This document shows, one piece after another, positions 22,303-34,479 of a DNA stretch of 64,000 nt (the stretch's first letter is position 1; each line of letters begins with the position of its first letter). Origin of the DNA: Siphonodentalium dalli. Taxonomy: Eukaryota > Mollusca > Scaphopoda > Gadilida > Siphonodentaliidae. Made by a program: the position numbers and the translations under genes. The notes below the pieces were generated by a model, which did no database searches, was not told the origin of the DNA, and was given only the letters and a program-made list of their open reading frames with translations. Location of the stretch: contig CP136069.1 in assembly GCA_032622095.1 (NCBI GenBank), positions 14,928,450 to 14,992,449 on the forward strand. The letters run 5' to 3'.

Positions 22303-23234
22303 TTCGGAAATATATGTTTGACAACATTTGTGCCTTCAATATGTGCTTAAATACACGTCTACCTGTGACTATCATGTTTTATTGGGGCCAATGGGAAATC
22401 CTGTTGCTTGAGAGATAATGTTGCAGTTGTATGTGGGTAATGGCTATTGGTTGATAATCTCAACAAACAACTCACATATCCACACGTGATGCTCCGATTG
22501 GCTGAGTCAGCGGGGCTAGTTCATGTGGACCCATTGTACGTACATTTGAAATTTCGACGTCCACGGATTCACAGCACCTTACAGAGGTAGGTACACGCTA
22601 TATATGACATGTGTTCTCAACATATGAGACACTTTAATGTGTTTGTATCCTAGCGAAACCATAATTTCCTACGTAATTTTGTCATTTTAGTGTGTGATAT
22701 AACTGACAGTGCACGTTTATCGTGGTTGTTTACTGCTTTTTCGTTACGTGTTCGTTATAATATACCTAGCAATGCAAGTCTATCAAAATAGCATCGCGGT
22801 AGTTCACTTTAATGTACACCGATCAGTCAACCTTCACACAGCGCACTCTCGATTGGCACTCTTCGGTACCGTGATTTGCACAGAGTAACTCTCTATGGCG
22901 CTTTGTCATTAAGAAAGATAACTCGATACATGTTTTTTGCACCGATAGCGGTTGGGAAAACCGGCTACGAGAGTGGTAAAATGACGGCGGGAATGTATTT
23001 GTGCCGCAAAACTGATGCAGTCTTCCGTAGATTTTAAAAAGAGTACTAATCATAAAGGTGGTTCAAGCATCTCGCCAGATATATATACAGCCAATCATAA
23101 GCGTTTCCTTGGGAAAATTTTCTGCTGCCGTCACAATTTATCATTTCCGGACCAAGAACGCGTCGAAAAGAAACTTAATAGCGAGAACAAGGCTATGAAA
23201 CAGTCACTAAAATTAAAGCAAACAGACAATAAGT

Positions 23235-23459
23235 AACACCAATTAAAAGGATTACCGCCGTTGCGAGTAGGTGAGACAATGGTGGTTTTTAAAGCGCTCT
23301 AATGCGTCGTAAATGATGGGTTGAAAACTGAATTGCGCATTGTCGCGGCACCTGGCAAAGTCAGGTGTGCGTTGTCAAAACACATTAAAACGAGAGATCG
23401 AACTGGCTTACTGAGCCCGATTTCGCTAGTAAGCCAATTTTGCATCTTTGCCCGACCTG
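23235..23459 (-). repeat. Right 225-bp terminal inverted repeat
   Basis: Reverse complement of 15,090-15,314, followed by the TTAAT duplication. Between the first exon of the minus-strand gene (22,302) and this repeat there are about 930 bases that probably hold its promoter. A 73-codon plus frame at 23,015-23,236 there is unrecognised and is not called. Confidence 0.93.
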
Positions 23460-24839
23460 TTAATCGTGACTTGTGTATTGTTGAACTTGAAGTTGAACTA
23501 ATTTATTATTCAGCTGCTTTCAACAAGTGGACAATTTGTCAATAATAGCTTGAATCTTTATTCTACATGTGAAAGAACGGCGCCTGAAATATTTGCTGCC
23601 AAAATTAGATTTGTGCCTGATGACTCCTTCAAGGTTACATGTACCGTACACAATACTGCACAGTAGTCAGTACATAACGTGTGGTGAACGTTTTTCGCTG
23701 TGGCATTGTGGACGACTACCCCAAGTTGAAGTTCATTCCGGCTTGGTTTGGTGATCGAGACTGTTACCTGTCGATTGCGGACAGTTGTTAAAGACGGTCT
23801 GATTTCGGTGAACTCCTTTGATAACCGCACAAGTTTAAATTCTGCGAAAAAAGGCTTATTAATCATCGACAATTTCCACTAAATTCATCGAGAGCAGTGA
23901 TGCATGCCAATTAATCGATGAATCATGACATGATCTATTCAATCGAATCAAAGGTCTGACTTCATTCAGATGAACACAAGGCTGAAGCTTCGATGTCAAG
24001 CAATAGTGACAATAATAACAACGACTCAACGAGCAGCTGTTAATATTAGAATGGTGAAAATGCAGTTGACAGTACGGTACTTGTTCAGAATCTGATTCTT
24101 TCCGAGCACATTGACATGCATGTACAATTACAAGAGAGGATATGCGGCGTGCGCACCAGTTTAATTCACATAGCTCCAACGTCAACAAAACACAAAAAAA
24201 CAATGAAACTGATGCCGTGTAGTGATGGATGATCACATACATGTATCTACAATTCCAACTTTACAATGACCCCGACCAATTCATCTGTGTTCATCATTGT
24301 TCATTGAAATGTGTGGATATGAGACATTGTCATTATTCGCGATGTTATCGTCAAGTTACCGGCACCACGACAATTTACCAGGAGTACACTGTTATTGGTT
24401 GGATGTTCTTATCAAACTATCTTCGGCTGATTCACTGATATTTCATGGAAAATTGTCGCCAAGTCATTGCGCACAGTTACATGTTTATTGGATCTGCTGT
24501 TGTCCTGAAGGGACCAATCCCAAATACCGATAGCTGTTGTTGATATATACAGTAGTACAGTACCAGTCAAAAGAAGTGGTGTATTACGCATGCTATTTTG
24601 GCAAGTGGAAAAACTTATAAGCATGTCGCTTGTGATATTATTGCAATATTTTGCGCTTAATATGGTGACACTTTGCGCTCAAAATTGTGACATTTAAATC
24701 AAATGTTGCGAGGTTTGTTTCCGCGATTCACTCAAAATGTGACCGCAACAAAGCGTTCATAATTGCATGCATTTCTGAAAACACATTCATTTGTTAAATA
24801 GAGGTATTCACCAAGTGCTATGCCTGTGTGGATATGCAC

Positions 24840-24938
24840 GCTTGTATCAAGCCAAGGCGGTGTTCCTAAAATTATTGTGACGAGCCTGAAGGCAAGTCAC
24901 GATGTGTGTCGGAAACCCCACCGTGGCTTGATACAAGC
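24840..24938. repeat. Inverted repeat inside outer element
   Basis: GCTTGTATCAAGCCA pairs with TGGCTTGATACAAGC about 70 bases downstream. The rest of 23,465-25,320 shows no gene that I can support. Confidence 0.75.
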
Positions 24939-25324
24939 GCTCAGTTCCACACATAGTGGTGAAGATATTTATCATATAATTTTTCTTCTAAAAAAACTCT
25001 TCATTTCCTCCGATTTAATCTTCTATGTTGGTCGTTCGTTATCATTTTAATGTAAGCATAAATTTTTGTTTCAATTTGAAACAATTATCGACTGGTCAGA
25101 TATTGAATGTATATTCAATGCATACTAGTATTCTGTGATGAATAATTTTCTTTCAAGATAAAACATTGTTTATATGGTCTAATTGTTTCAATAGTTAATA
25201 AAATTTATGTTGATACCTGTAAGTCATTATTTTCAGTTATTTTAATCTGCAGTTGCGATGTTCAGCTGAGGCTGCAGGGCTATGATACCCCCAATAATTA
25301 GGCCCAATTAAATGTACTATCTGG

Positions 25325-25579
25325 ATACAGTGATGACTTAGTCAAGCCTTAGTCATTTCTGACTAAGGCCTTAGTCATTTCCGACTAAGGTCTTAGTCAT
25401 TTCTGACTAAGGGCTTATTTATTTCTGACTAAGGCCTTAGTCATTTCTGACTAAGGCCTTAGTCAGAAATGACTAAGGGCAACCTTAGTCATTTCTGACT
25501 AAGCTAAGTTAGTTAGTTTTGAGACGGGGGTTCTGACTAAGGTAACTTAGTTACTTTTGACTAAGTTTTTTTTTCAGTG
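25325..25579 (-). repeat. Right end of outer element, dense GACTAAGG / CCTTAGTC subrepeats
   Basis: The unit CCTTAGTCATTTCTGACTAA and its variants repeat about seven times, so single-stranded DNA or RNA could fold into several alternative hairpins. The array ends in TGACTAAG, nine T, CAGTG, the inverted counterpart of the left end. Confidence 0.85.
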
Positions 25580-25584
25580 CAGGT

Positions 25585-27690
25585 TCAAGTCACTATCACT
25601 GGGAAAAATGATTGTTTGAAGTGTTCAGTGTTGCTATAGTATGAATAAAATTTACTGGGACGACGCCAATTATAATCTGCAACTTCATATGATCTGGGGG
25701 GAAGTATGGTGGATAGATAGGAAGGTGCTAAATTAATAACTATTTTATAGAGTGCCTGTAATTTATGTATTTGACGTCTTTTGTATAGTGAAGGCCAGCC
25801 AACTTCCTGTAGTACCATATTATCCGAAGCAGAGCGGGTGATACCACTGACTATACGCCCAGCGTCGATATGAAGCCGTTCAAGCTTCTCTGACAAGTAA
25901 TCCGAAGCATTGTCCCACACTGCATCCGAGTAATCAAATAGGGGTAATATATATGTTTTGTAAATAATTTCAATGGTTTTCCTGCCAAGTTGATATTTAA
26001 GCCGTCGGAGTTGAGATAGGCGCGAGGCAATTCTTTTGACTGAGCCTTCAATATGGGCGTTCCATTTGAGATTTGATTGGAGTTCCAGACCTAAATGTTT
26101 ATGCTTGTCCACGAAGTCAATTGAGTTTCCTACAAAATTTAGGTTCTGTTTCTCTGTTGAGGTCGCAACTAATGAAAAGGACATGCCAACTGTTTTAGTT
26201 GGGTTAAAGCTGACCAGCCAGTTTCTGGACCACGCTGTAATTTTGTCTAAGTCACTATTCATAGTATGTTCAAGTATATTATGATCAAAGTGGCTGCTCG
26301 TGAGGCAGGTGTCATCCGCATACAATCTCGTTACAGATTCGATACCGTCGGCTAAATCATTTACATAGACGAGGAACAAAAACGGTCCCAGGATAGACCC
26401 CTGTGGCACTCCTGCTGGGATGATCTCATATTTTGAAAATGTATCATTAACTAGGACTCTTTGTGTCCGGTTATCTAGATAGTCTTCTATCCAATGCAAT
26501 ATGTTTCCTTCTAATCCGTAAGCATTCAATTTATGAATCAGTCCCCTATGCCAAACCCTTTCAAAAGCTTTGGATATATCACAGAATATAGAACATGTAA
26601 ATAGTCCTTTATCAAGGGATTGGCACATGTTGTGATATAAGTCTAATAGCTGGTATGTTGTACTGTGACCTGAGAGAAAACCGGATTGATGGAAATACAA
26701 GAGTTCATTTTCGGTGAAAAATTTACTAATCTGTTTCAGAACCATTTTCTTAAAGATTTTGGCTACACAAGGTAGAAGTGAAATTGGTCGGTAATTTTTA
26801 GCATCAGCGGGATCATCTTTTTTGAAAATCGGGATCACGTTTGCGGATTTCCAGGACTCGGGGAATTTCTCTGTATTGATAGATTTCCTGAATAGAAGGA
26901 CGAGTGGTCGGGCTATTGATTTTGCTGTTTCGCGGAGCATTCTAACACTAATCCCATCGTGCCCATGGGCTTTGTTAAGTTTGAAAGATTGTATGGCTAA
27001 CTCAACTTCGGATTCTGTGAAAACCAAATCTGGCATAGTGTTTGCGCTGCGTTTCGGAAAGTTAGGCAGTTTATGATTCGCGTCATTAATGGTAGAATTC
27101 GAAATGAAGCTGTCGTTCAAAATGTTTGCCTTTTCGATGTCATCGATTGCATATGAGATACTGTTAGCCGAGATAGTGCCGGATGAGCTGAATAGTGGGG
27201 GGATGTTTTTTGCTCGTTTCTTTTGTAGCAGGTAATGTATTATTCGCCAAAAGTCTCGGGGGTTAGATGCTTCACTTATTCTTTCTTCAACATTTTCTTC
27301 AAATTTGATTTTCGCGTGCTTCTTCATATTATTAACTTTGTTTCTTATGTTTTTATATTTTCTCCAGACTTCGGGGTTTCCTGTTTTTATGGTTTTTTTC
27401 CTAACTCTGTCACGTTTTCGTATTTCAAAACGAATGTCCGAATTGAACCAGATTTTATCAGAGGTTCTTACTGTAACTTTCGATTGTGGAATTGTTATCG
27501 TCATTATGGATAGAAATTCTAGTTTAAAGTTATTGGCAGCTATGCTCACATCAGAAGCACGCGTTATGAGCTCATTCCAGTCGACTTGGGCAAGAAGGCT
27601 ATTAGCATGGGAAAAGTTACCTTTTCTGTAGTTCCACACGTTTCTTATAAAAGACGCTGCGGAGAGAGTTAGATGTGATAATTGGGTCAA
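25585..27690 (-). pseudogene. LINE A reverse transcriptase, interrupted at its C-terminus
   Basis: A long open frame (701 codons) encodes a non-LTR retrotransposon reverse transcriptase. Motifs in order: 'KNYRPISLLPCVAKIF', 'FCDISKAFERVWHRG' (motif A Asp), 'GVPQGSILGPFLF' (motif B), 'LYADDT' (motif C), then thumb and 'YILPLFDYSDAVWD'. It ends at 'FFPVIVT' six bases before the outer element begins; the missing tail is at 13,898-14,265. The upstream endonuclease frame is offset, so at least one frameshift separates them. The clade is probably in the Jockey/CR1/L2 group, not resolved. Confidence 0.88.
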
Positions 27691-28208
27691 GCAATGTACT
27701 TGAGGTAGCGGTAACTCTCGTTGGGACCTTTATAGCATTTTTCATGCTGAAACCATCTGTTATATTTTTCAATTTCGATGAACTATTCATGAAATTGGAG
27801 TTAAAATCTCCAGCGATGACTACATATTCTGATATTTCGAGAGCGGTTGCAATTGAGGATTCCAGGAGTGTCCAATAGTTTTGAGAGCAGAATTGATCAG
27901 ATCTATACGATACTCCAAGAATAATTCGAGTTTTCTCTGAGTGGATTTCGAACCAGAGGCAGGAAGAGTCAAATTCTAATTCGGGCTTACGATTAAATAT
28001 TAGGTGATCGGCGAACATTACACATTTACCGCCACCCTTTGAATCACGGTCTTTGCGAATGGGGGTACAAAATCCATCCAGTTCTAGTTGATCTGAATGA
28101 TAAGATGGATCAAGATGGGTTTCTGTGAAACATAAAATGTCAAATTCGCTAATTAAGTCTGCAATCTTTTCAAGTTTATTTCGGATACTCCTTACGATAA
28201 AGTGAAAA
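27617..28208 (-). pseudogene. LINE A apurinic-type endonuclease, partial
   Basis: Continuous with the RT on the minus strand but in another frame. It shows 'SIRNKLEKI', the catalytic Glu in 'CFTETHLD', 'GGGKCVMF', 'VIAGDFNS' (D-x-N) and 'LLDPIITS'. The final Ser-Asp-His motif expected after this point is missing, so part of the domain was lost where the frame shifts (about 27,617-27,690). An in-frame stop lies just upstream of about 28,208 and no ORF1 is recognisable, so the 5' end is probably truncated. Confidence 0.8.
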
Positions 28209-29840
28209 TGTTATATACAGTTCTCAACGTTAGTCTGAGACAACGGTCCTGGGTTAACATGGATATCGCCGGATAAAAGTAGTAAACAGAGCGTAATTAG
28301 AAGTATCGACCTTGCGTTTGGTGGACTGAAGTGTTTTCCGAGGTAATAGCTGCTATTTTCACAGATTTAGATGCTAGTGGTCGTTTTGATGAGTCGAAGA
28401 TACCAATTGCTGCCCTATACTGATTCAAGGCACACGTCATATTTCAGACGGTGGTTCGAAATCAATATAGGGAAGCAACTGGACTCCGACTCAACAAACA
28501 ATACTGGTAGTGACACCTCACAAATGGACTTGACTGTCGTTCTTACTTTCTGGATATTTTCAAAAAGGAAATGATGTACATGAATAATCAGAAGTGATCA
28601 ATAAATAGAATAGAGAAAACATGATGAGAACATGGAGACATTTGCAAATATTTACATACTGATATTTGGTGGTGATTGGCATGAGGGGGGTTTTCGGCTG
28701 AGTAACGGGTAGCTATGTTGAAAATAAAGGGATTGTGCTTGGGATTATTATCATGGAGATTTGTTTACGGGTTGATCCGAAATAAGTGGGGAATTTTAGA
28801 AGTTTCATGATGAGGAAAACAGAAACAGAAAACTCTAAAAAGAAACAGAAAACTCTAAAAATATATCTGCCACCCCGCCTCCCACTGGATTTGGACACAG
28901 GTGTGAGCTTAGGATTGCGTAAATCCGCAGAGAAGGGTCAGCATTAGTAATGGGAACTGGTGACTATAGTGTGTAACTACGAAAGTTGTTTAGAATGGAT
29001 TTGCTATGACAAACCTGTCCAGCCTATCAAAGTTGGTATTTTTGTCGTTATGGCCCTCCGTAGCACCGATAGTACGGTGTGCTGATGTTTGTGCTCGAGA
29101 TTAATAGGGCGTAAAGAAGAGTCGTGAAAAGCGGACTTTGCATGTTATTCAGATGTAGGCCGACGCTGGCCGACGCGACATTGTGTGTTCTAGCTGTGAC
29201 CTTTAACTTTTTGATGTGTGACGTTTCAGCAAGGGTGCTTGTGATTATTATACTGGAGACCTTTAGAGGTTTTGACAAGATTCATTTTAATGTTAAGGAA
29301 CGTGAACTTATTCGTCTGTACTGGATTAGTGGGTTCCCACTTGAAGTTGAACTTGAACAGGAGAAATTGCAGGTCAAAAGTGTCTGGGTTTTAGTTCACA
29401 GATATAAGTGAGTATATTAGTCAACCCGGTATGAGATATTTTGCTGTAACACAGTGATTTTTGGCACCCTGAGAGGGTGGCTGGGGTGGCAATATGTTTT
29501 TTTTAAAGTGGTTGGGGGGGTGGTCTGTGTTATTTTTTCCATCAATGAATATGTTATAAACAAGTGGATTTCAGACATCACATTGTATCCTTCAGTTGAG
29601 GAGGTCACACGGCCAATTTTTGTTTGTATTTTTATTATAGGACTTAGTGAGTTGTCACATGAGGGGAGGTAAGCGACCAGTTCTGGATGGGCACCTTCCA
29701 TGAGAATCTCCCCAGCAAAGGTAACATGTGAGGCAGTTGACTGGGGACTAAGGGCTAAGGCAACCATATCTTTAAACAGACATACCATTCGACTGGCGGG
29801 TAGGCTTTTGGGGGATTACAACATTTGACCTAGTTTAAAA

Positions 29841-29889
<49 letters not shown>

Positions 29890-30792
29890 ATCCTGCAGAA
29901 ACTAAAGAAAAGAAACAAAAATTAAACCCAACTTTGGAATGGAATATATTCCAAGCCCACCCGCCAAAATAATATTAATTGTTTTCAGGACGGCACGTAC
30001 GGTCACGCCGAGATCTATTTGCAGCCCTGTAAACCCTGCTGCGGAGACCCGCATGGAAAAGCGCACCCAAAATCGGTCACCTCACTAAAACAGTTTTAAG
30101 TGTAAATTTTCAACATTTTCTTCCATAGGACATTGTTATATATTTAGGAGCTCAAATTTCTCAATAGTATACATCTGCTGAGATTTTGACAAGGGGGTAT
30201 ATACACCCTTTTTAAAGTTTTGTTATTTCTTACTCAATTGTAGTCCGCAAGTCTGACTTTTATTATCAGAGCATAGCTCCATATTCGAGAGCGTCTAGCT
30301 CTGTTTGAATAGTTGGGTCCACCAACTAACTCAATTGTAAATAAAATATACTGTAATTAAAAACCGGCAATGTGACCTCCCCTATACAGTTTATGCACTT
30401 ATATGTTATAATATTATAATATAATATAGTAATTTTATATATGGGATACATATTTGCTGTGAAACAAGAAAGAAAGGAAAGAAAAGAAAAGTGTAGGACA
30501 TAAACAGATTAGATTATAAATTTATATACATATAACAGATATTAGTGGCATAGATGGGTGCAATTGTCGGAACAGAATTTTTGTGTCCGAGGAGCCCCAG
30601 AGATTTCCCGAGGAGTAAGGGCTTATAGTATTTTATAAATATTTTGTATAGATCATTAGATCTGTGTGGAGCTTACAGTCTGACAATAGAGATAATGTTG
30701 GCAAATGTGGATTTAATTTTTCTTAGTGCTCAGCACAACACTGACAATGAGATTCTGGCAATGTTAAAATGTGTTAGCAGCTCTCAGTTGTT
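28209..30792. other. Stretch without recognised genes
   Basis: Holds short unremarkable frames only. A duplicated 'AAACAGAAAACTCTAAAAA' lies near 28,820-28,862, and an (AT)n tract at 29,842-29,887. The first few hundred bases could be LINE A 5' sequence. I see no promoter, RNA gene or coding exon that I can support. Confidence 0.6.
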
Positions 30793-31271
30793 AAAGGTAA
30801 TCAACCCGTAAAGAGGGTCCCCATCTCAACAGATTCCAACAACAACAATCCGATCGGAGGGTCCTATATTACTATTTCTTTGGCTCCGGGGGCAAAGAAT
30901 ACCCGACCCGAGTCGAGGAACCCACCAAACAAAGCTCAGAGTTATTAGATATTGATTTTTGAAAAATCTTTTGTTCTCGAGATGAGTACTTATAACTGCC
31001 GTCAATTTGGTAACATGCTCGAGATTTTACGCCAAAATTATATTCAAACAGACAAGGATGGATAACTCTATAATCAAGTGGTAATAATTGACTACGTACT
31101 GGGCCAGAAAGAATTCCCGATAATGAAAAATAATAGATATCTAAAATCGATATCTAACAAATCCGAGCCCTGATGTGTGACCTCCTCGACCCGAATCAAA
31201 TACCCCTGACCCCCGAAGCCATTGAAATAGCAATTGAGAGGAGTTTTATCGGGTTGAGTACCTTTAACTTG
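30793..31271. mobile_element. MITE-like element, copy 1 (TTAAAGGTAC ends)
   Basis: Starts GTTAAAGGTAATCAACCCG and ends CGGGTTGAGTACCTTTAAC, imperfect terminal inverted repeats. Inside it shares 'CAGATTCCAACAACAAC' and the 'CGAATCAAATA' segment with a second copy at 43,533-43,975. It has no coding capacity. Confidence 0.7.
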
Positions 31272-31879
31272 TTATATAATTTATTCAGCACAAGTGTACT
31301 CAGTTATGCATTTTTCAGACAGCAGATACTATGTAACTGCTTGCCCATAGGTTTAGGCAATGTATTTGCTTTTAAAGATTTTACTGGAGCAGCAGTTAAT
31401 CCTAAATTAGTAATGACTGGTGCGTACTACTGTTCCCAAATTGAGATTTAGGCCAAAATAGATGAATTCCCACTTTAAACGTTGTCCCAGACATGATTGG
31501 AGTTTAGGCCAAATTACAATTGGTCCAAAGAAGTTACAGTACCAAGGTTCATGCTAAATGTTGGGATCCTCTGATCCATTAGGCCAAGAAAAAGATAATT
31601 TTTTCTATGTTTGGGGCCCCCTACCTATGCTAGAAACAGGTGCCTACTATACTACAGGTATTATTTTGTTTGGCCTTAATCACATATATAGATACACCCC
31701 TCAGCTCCCACGAGTATTCAGGATATTTGTTAGATTTCTACATTTCTTCAAATATGCTACTATATGGGTCTGAAATGAACTGCTTTCCGACACATAGATT
31801 GATGACGGTCGACAGATTTATTTATTTATTTTATTATAATGTATTATTTTCTAGAATTTTTAATTTTTTTTTTTATTAT

Positions 31880-32040
31880 TCAGGGGTTGGGGTCGGTATT
31901 TACCGATGCCACCCCGTGCATGAAGTATAGATATAAAAGCTCTTTATTTATTTATTTATTTATTTTTTCTTTTTCTGGGGGTGGGGTCGGTATGTACCGA
32001 TGCTACCCCGTGCATGAAGTATAGATATAGAAGCTCTTAT
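31880..32040 (+). repeat. Tandem duplication of about 100 bp
   Basis: The segment GGGGTCGGTATTTACCGATG through GAAGTATAGATATAAAAGCTCTT occurs near 31,886 and again, slightly changed, near 31,983. The copies are separated by a TTTA-rich tract. Bases 31,272-31,879 hold nothing I recognise. Confidence 0.8.
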
Positions 32041-32219
32041 TTGAGTAGAATCAACCATTTGGAAGTTATTTCCATCATTGCATGCAGCAGCACTGTTACT
32101 GTTAGTCTAACTTAGCTAAGGGGTACTTTTCATTTTGTGAATAGTGATGTACATATATTTGTATTTTGAGATCGATGCATGGAACATTTTTATGATATAA
32201 TACTAGTACACATGTACTA

Positions 32220-32605
32220 CCCTGCTGCGCAAAACAAGTGTCCACTTAACCACGATGCGCTTAGCATTGCCACTGCGGCCGAAATGCAACTACACAGCGT
32301 CTCCACCAGTTAACTACAGTTGGGCCGCGGTGTATTTGCCATTCGACCATGGTGTAGTTGCCGCTGTGTGCATTCATTAAACTGAAAAAAGACAATATAA
32401 ACCAGAAATCTAACCACGGTGTACATACCATTCGGCCCCATTGTAGTTGCTTTTCGGCCATGGTGGTACATGTGTACTTGACGGTCGGACATGGTGTACT
32501 TGTCCCTGGGCCGCGGTGTTCAACTGAAGTTACAAACTCTGACACCGCCGCCGAACGGCAAACACACCGCGGTGCCAATGGACACTTGGTTTGTCCAGCA
32601 GGGCA
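32220..32605. mobile_element. Short TIR element of about 386 bp
   Basis: The left end CCCTGCTGCGCAAAACAAGT pairs imperfectly with the right end ACTTGGTTTGTCCAGCAGGG. The interior is built from variants of a short unit around GGCCGCGGTGTA-TTG-CC in both orientations, which gives spurious open frames. A clear target duplication was not found. Confidence 0.65.
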
Positions 32606-34084
32606 GTACGATTGATCTTTTTAATTTGAAAACAGAAACAATTCTTTTTCAGTCCTAAATCAAATGATTAAATTAATGATAAGCAAATACCTGTGCAACC
32701 TTTGATGATTAGAGAACAAATTCAACAATGCCTCCAGTCCAAGCTCCTGTCGAACGTGAAAGTGCAATAATCATGTCACAAACACAGTTTACACATGATG
32801 TCATGAAATTGAATACACTTAACATTGAATTGCCTAGTCTTCGTGTATCTGTGGCACACAATAATCCATACAATCCTCAAAAGAACATTCATTGTTGCAA
32901 ATTACATGAAACATAAATCAATCACTCGTTGATTTTTCAATTTCGTGCCATTTGGGCCTTGACCTTGTAGTGGAGAAATCGGTGTATATAAAGTGTTTGT
33001 CGACGCCGATGCCGGCTCTAAATAAAAGTGTAATGTCGCGCTTCTTCGTTGTTTCTCAGTGGATGTGAATGCGATTTGGTATGTGTGTCCGGGTTGGGTC
33101 ACGGATGATATTGTGTATTATTGATTATCGCACATGCACATTTGATTTGTTTTTTTAATTTACAAATTTCGAGTAGAAGATTTGTTTACAATCGAGATGG
33201 CTAATCACAAACTCTGCCACGGTAATATTTTACCGAATGCCATGTTATCAGACTAGAAAGGCTGTGATTAATCCTCGATTAATCTATTATTTGATTGAGT
33301 CTCTGAATGACTCAGTGAGGACAATTAAAAAGTTATCATCGGCAATCGTTGTTGTTGTTGTACTTGTATGTAAATTACTCTGTCGCGATTGTCTTCGGAG
33401 TACGCTGCTCACCTAACTCAGTACCGTTATTAACAGTCGATTGTGTTGAAGTTGAAGTGAAGAAAATGTAACTCTTCGATCAGTTTCTGTTTGATTCTTC
33501 GCAGTAACCTCCCGGAAGGCACGTGTGAAATTTACATAAAAGCATACACTAGTTGTCAAACCTGGCCAGTAACATCGTCACATGATTTTGAAAAGTAGGT
33601 TACCACTTTTACATATAAGCACTGAGGTTTTACCCAACAGTGTTCAGTTGACTGAGTCCTCCTATGAGTACCGCCCTGGGAATGACATACTGATCCAGAA
33701 GAGCCTGAGAATGCTAGCATCAGCTGACCTATCTTGAGAAGCGAAGTTACGCTCTAGAAATAAACAGATATCTACGGTTCCATGAGTTGTCTGCCACACC
33801 CTCTCCCTTTGAACCAGCGACAGCACTGATTCTCCTGTGTGCATCTACATGCGCAGAACACGCCCGGGACTATTTCTCCAAATATGAAAAGCAATGCACC
33901 ATCGGCGACCAATCATACTGGGCATGCATCTACATGCGACAAACACGCCCTGGGCTATTCAGCCAATATGAGAAGCTGTGTTTACAGAAACAATCGACGA
34001 TTAGTCATACTTCAGTTCAATGTTTTATTGCCCATAAATCACATATATACAGGTATAATGCGACAATAGAGCCATATATATATA
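32606..34084. other. Stretch without recognised genes
   Basis: A 62-codon plus frame at 32,728-32,916 and a 60-codon minus frame at 33,662-33,844 are unrecognised and uncalled. A related pair of segments ('GCATCTACATGCG.. AACACGCCC.GG') occurs near 33,841 and 33,926, a short local duplication. Confidence 0.5.
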
Positions 34085-34262
34085 TAAAACATAACACATT
34101 CAATGTCAAGAGGTGCAGACAAGAGGGACACACATACATGCGCACATATATATACATATATACATACATATATATACATATTCACATGCATGCATGCATA
34201 CATACACATACATGCATATACCCGCATACATACACACATACGTACATACATACATACATATG
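34085..34262. repeat. Microsatellite of ATAC/CATA type at a LINE 3' end
   Basis: Interrupted (ACAT)n/(ATAC)n repeats. On the minus strand the LINE B 3' end runs into this array right after 'ACCATGTTACCC', so it may be the LINE tail or have grown from it. Confidence 0.85.
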
Positions 34263-34479
34263 GGTAACATGGTAATAATTCATTTCCAACTTGGTCAATT
34301 CAGCGCTGCGTGTGAGGGCGACTGACCGGGGCTCAGTGTGGGGAAACCCACGAGACTCAGGTCCGTCTCCCACACCCACCAGCGCCGAATTATCAAGAAT
34401 CGTACATGTGCTCAGCTCAGCGGTGATTTCAATTTTCTGGTAAGTTGTCTGATAAAACAACATAATTTATTTAATGGTA

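Larger units (their letters stand above)
15090..23459. mobile_element. Two-gene DNA transposon with 225-bp TIRs, 5-bp TSD
   Basis: An 8,370-bp unit starts CAGGTCGGGCAAAG and ends with its reverse complement. The terminal repeats run 225 bp and I found no mismatch on reading. TTAAT directly flanks both ends (15,085-15,089 and 23,460-23,464). Inside are a multi-exon minus-strand gene and a plus-strand PHD-finger gene nested in one of its introns. Near-identical TIRs and an intact gene model point to a recent insertion. TTAA-type targets are known for piggyBac, Kolobok and Sola3, but neither the ends nor the proteins let me assign a superfamily. Confidence 0.9.
14266..25579. mobile_element. Outer DNA element with CACTG ends and CTTAGTCA subrepeats
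   Basis: The left end (14,266) reads CACTG, ten A, CTTAGTCA. The right end (to 25,579) is its reverse complement with nine T. The first 22-23 bases match as inverted repeats; further in, both ends carry many imperfect CTTAGTCA/TGACTAAG units. It interrupts LINE A, and removing it plus one CA dinucleotide restores LINE continuity, suggesting a 2-bp duplication. Without the inner transposon it is about 2.9 kb (14,266-15,089 and 23,465-25,579) with no convincing gene, so it is probably non-autonomous. CACTG ends recall CACTA/EnSpm elements, but the assignment is uncertain. Confidence 0.75.

Noticed and set aside
15090-23459. Interpretation as a ProtoRAG-like element because of a PHD protein and a 5-bp TSD
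   Set aside because: The ends lack the CACAATG-type signal, and the large protein shows no RAG1-like zinc or core motifs that I can recognise.
33662-33780. Resemblance to 5S rRNA ('ACCGCCCTGGGAAT', 'TGAGAAGCGAAGTTACG')
   Set aside because: The two matching bits are in the wrong order and the internal control region is absent.
34039-34325. Overlapping frames rich in Tyr, Thr, His and Met
   Set aside because: They translate an ATAC-type microsatellite.
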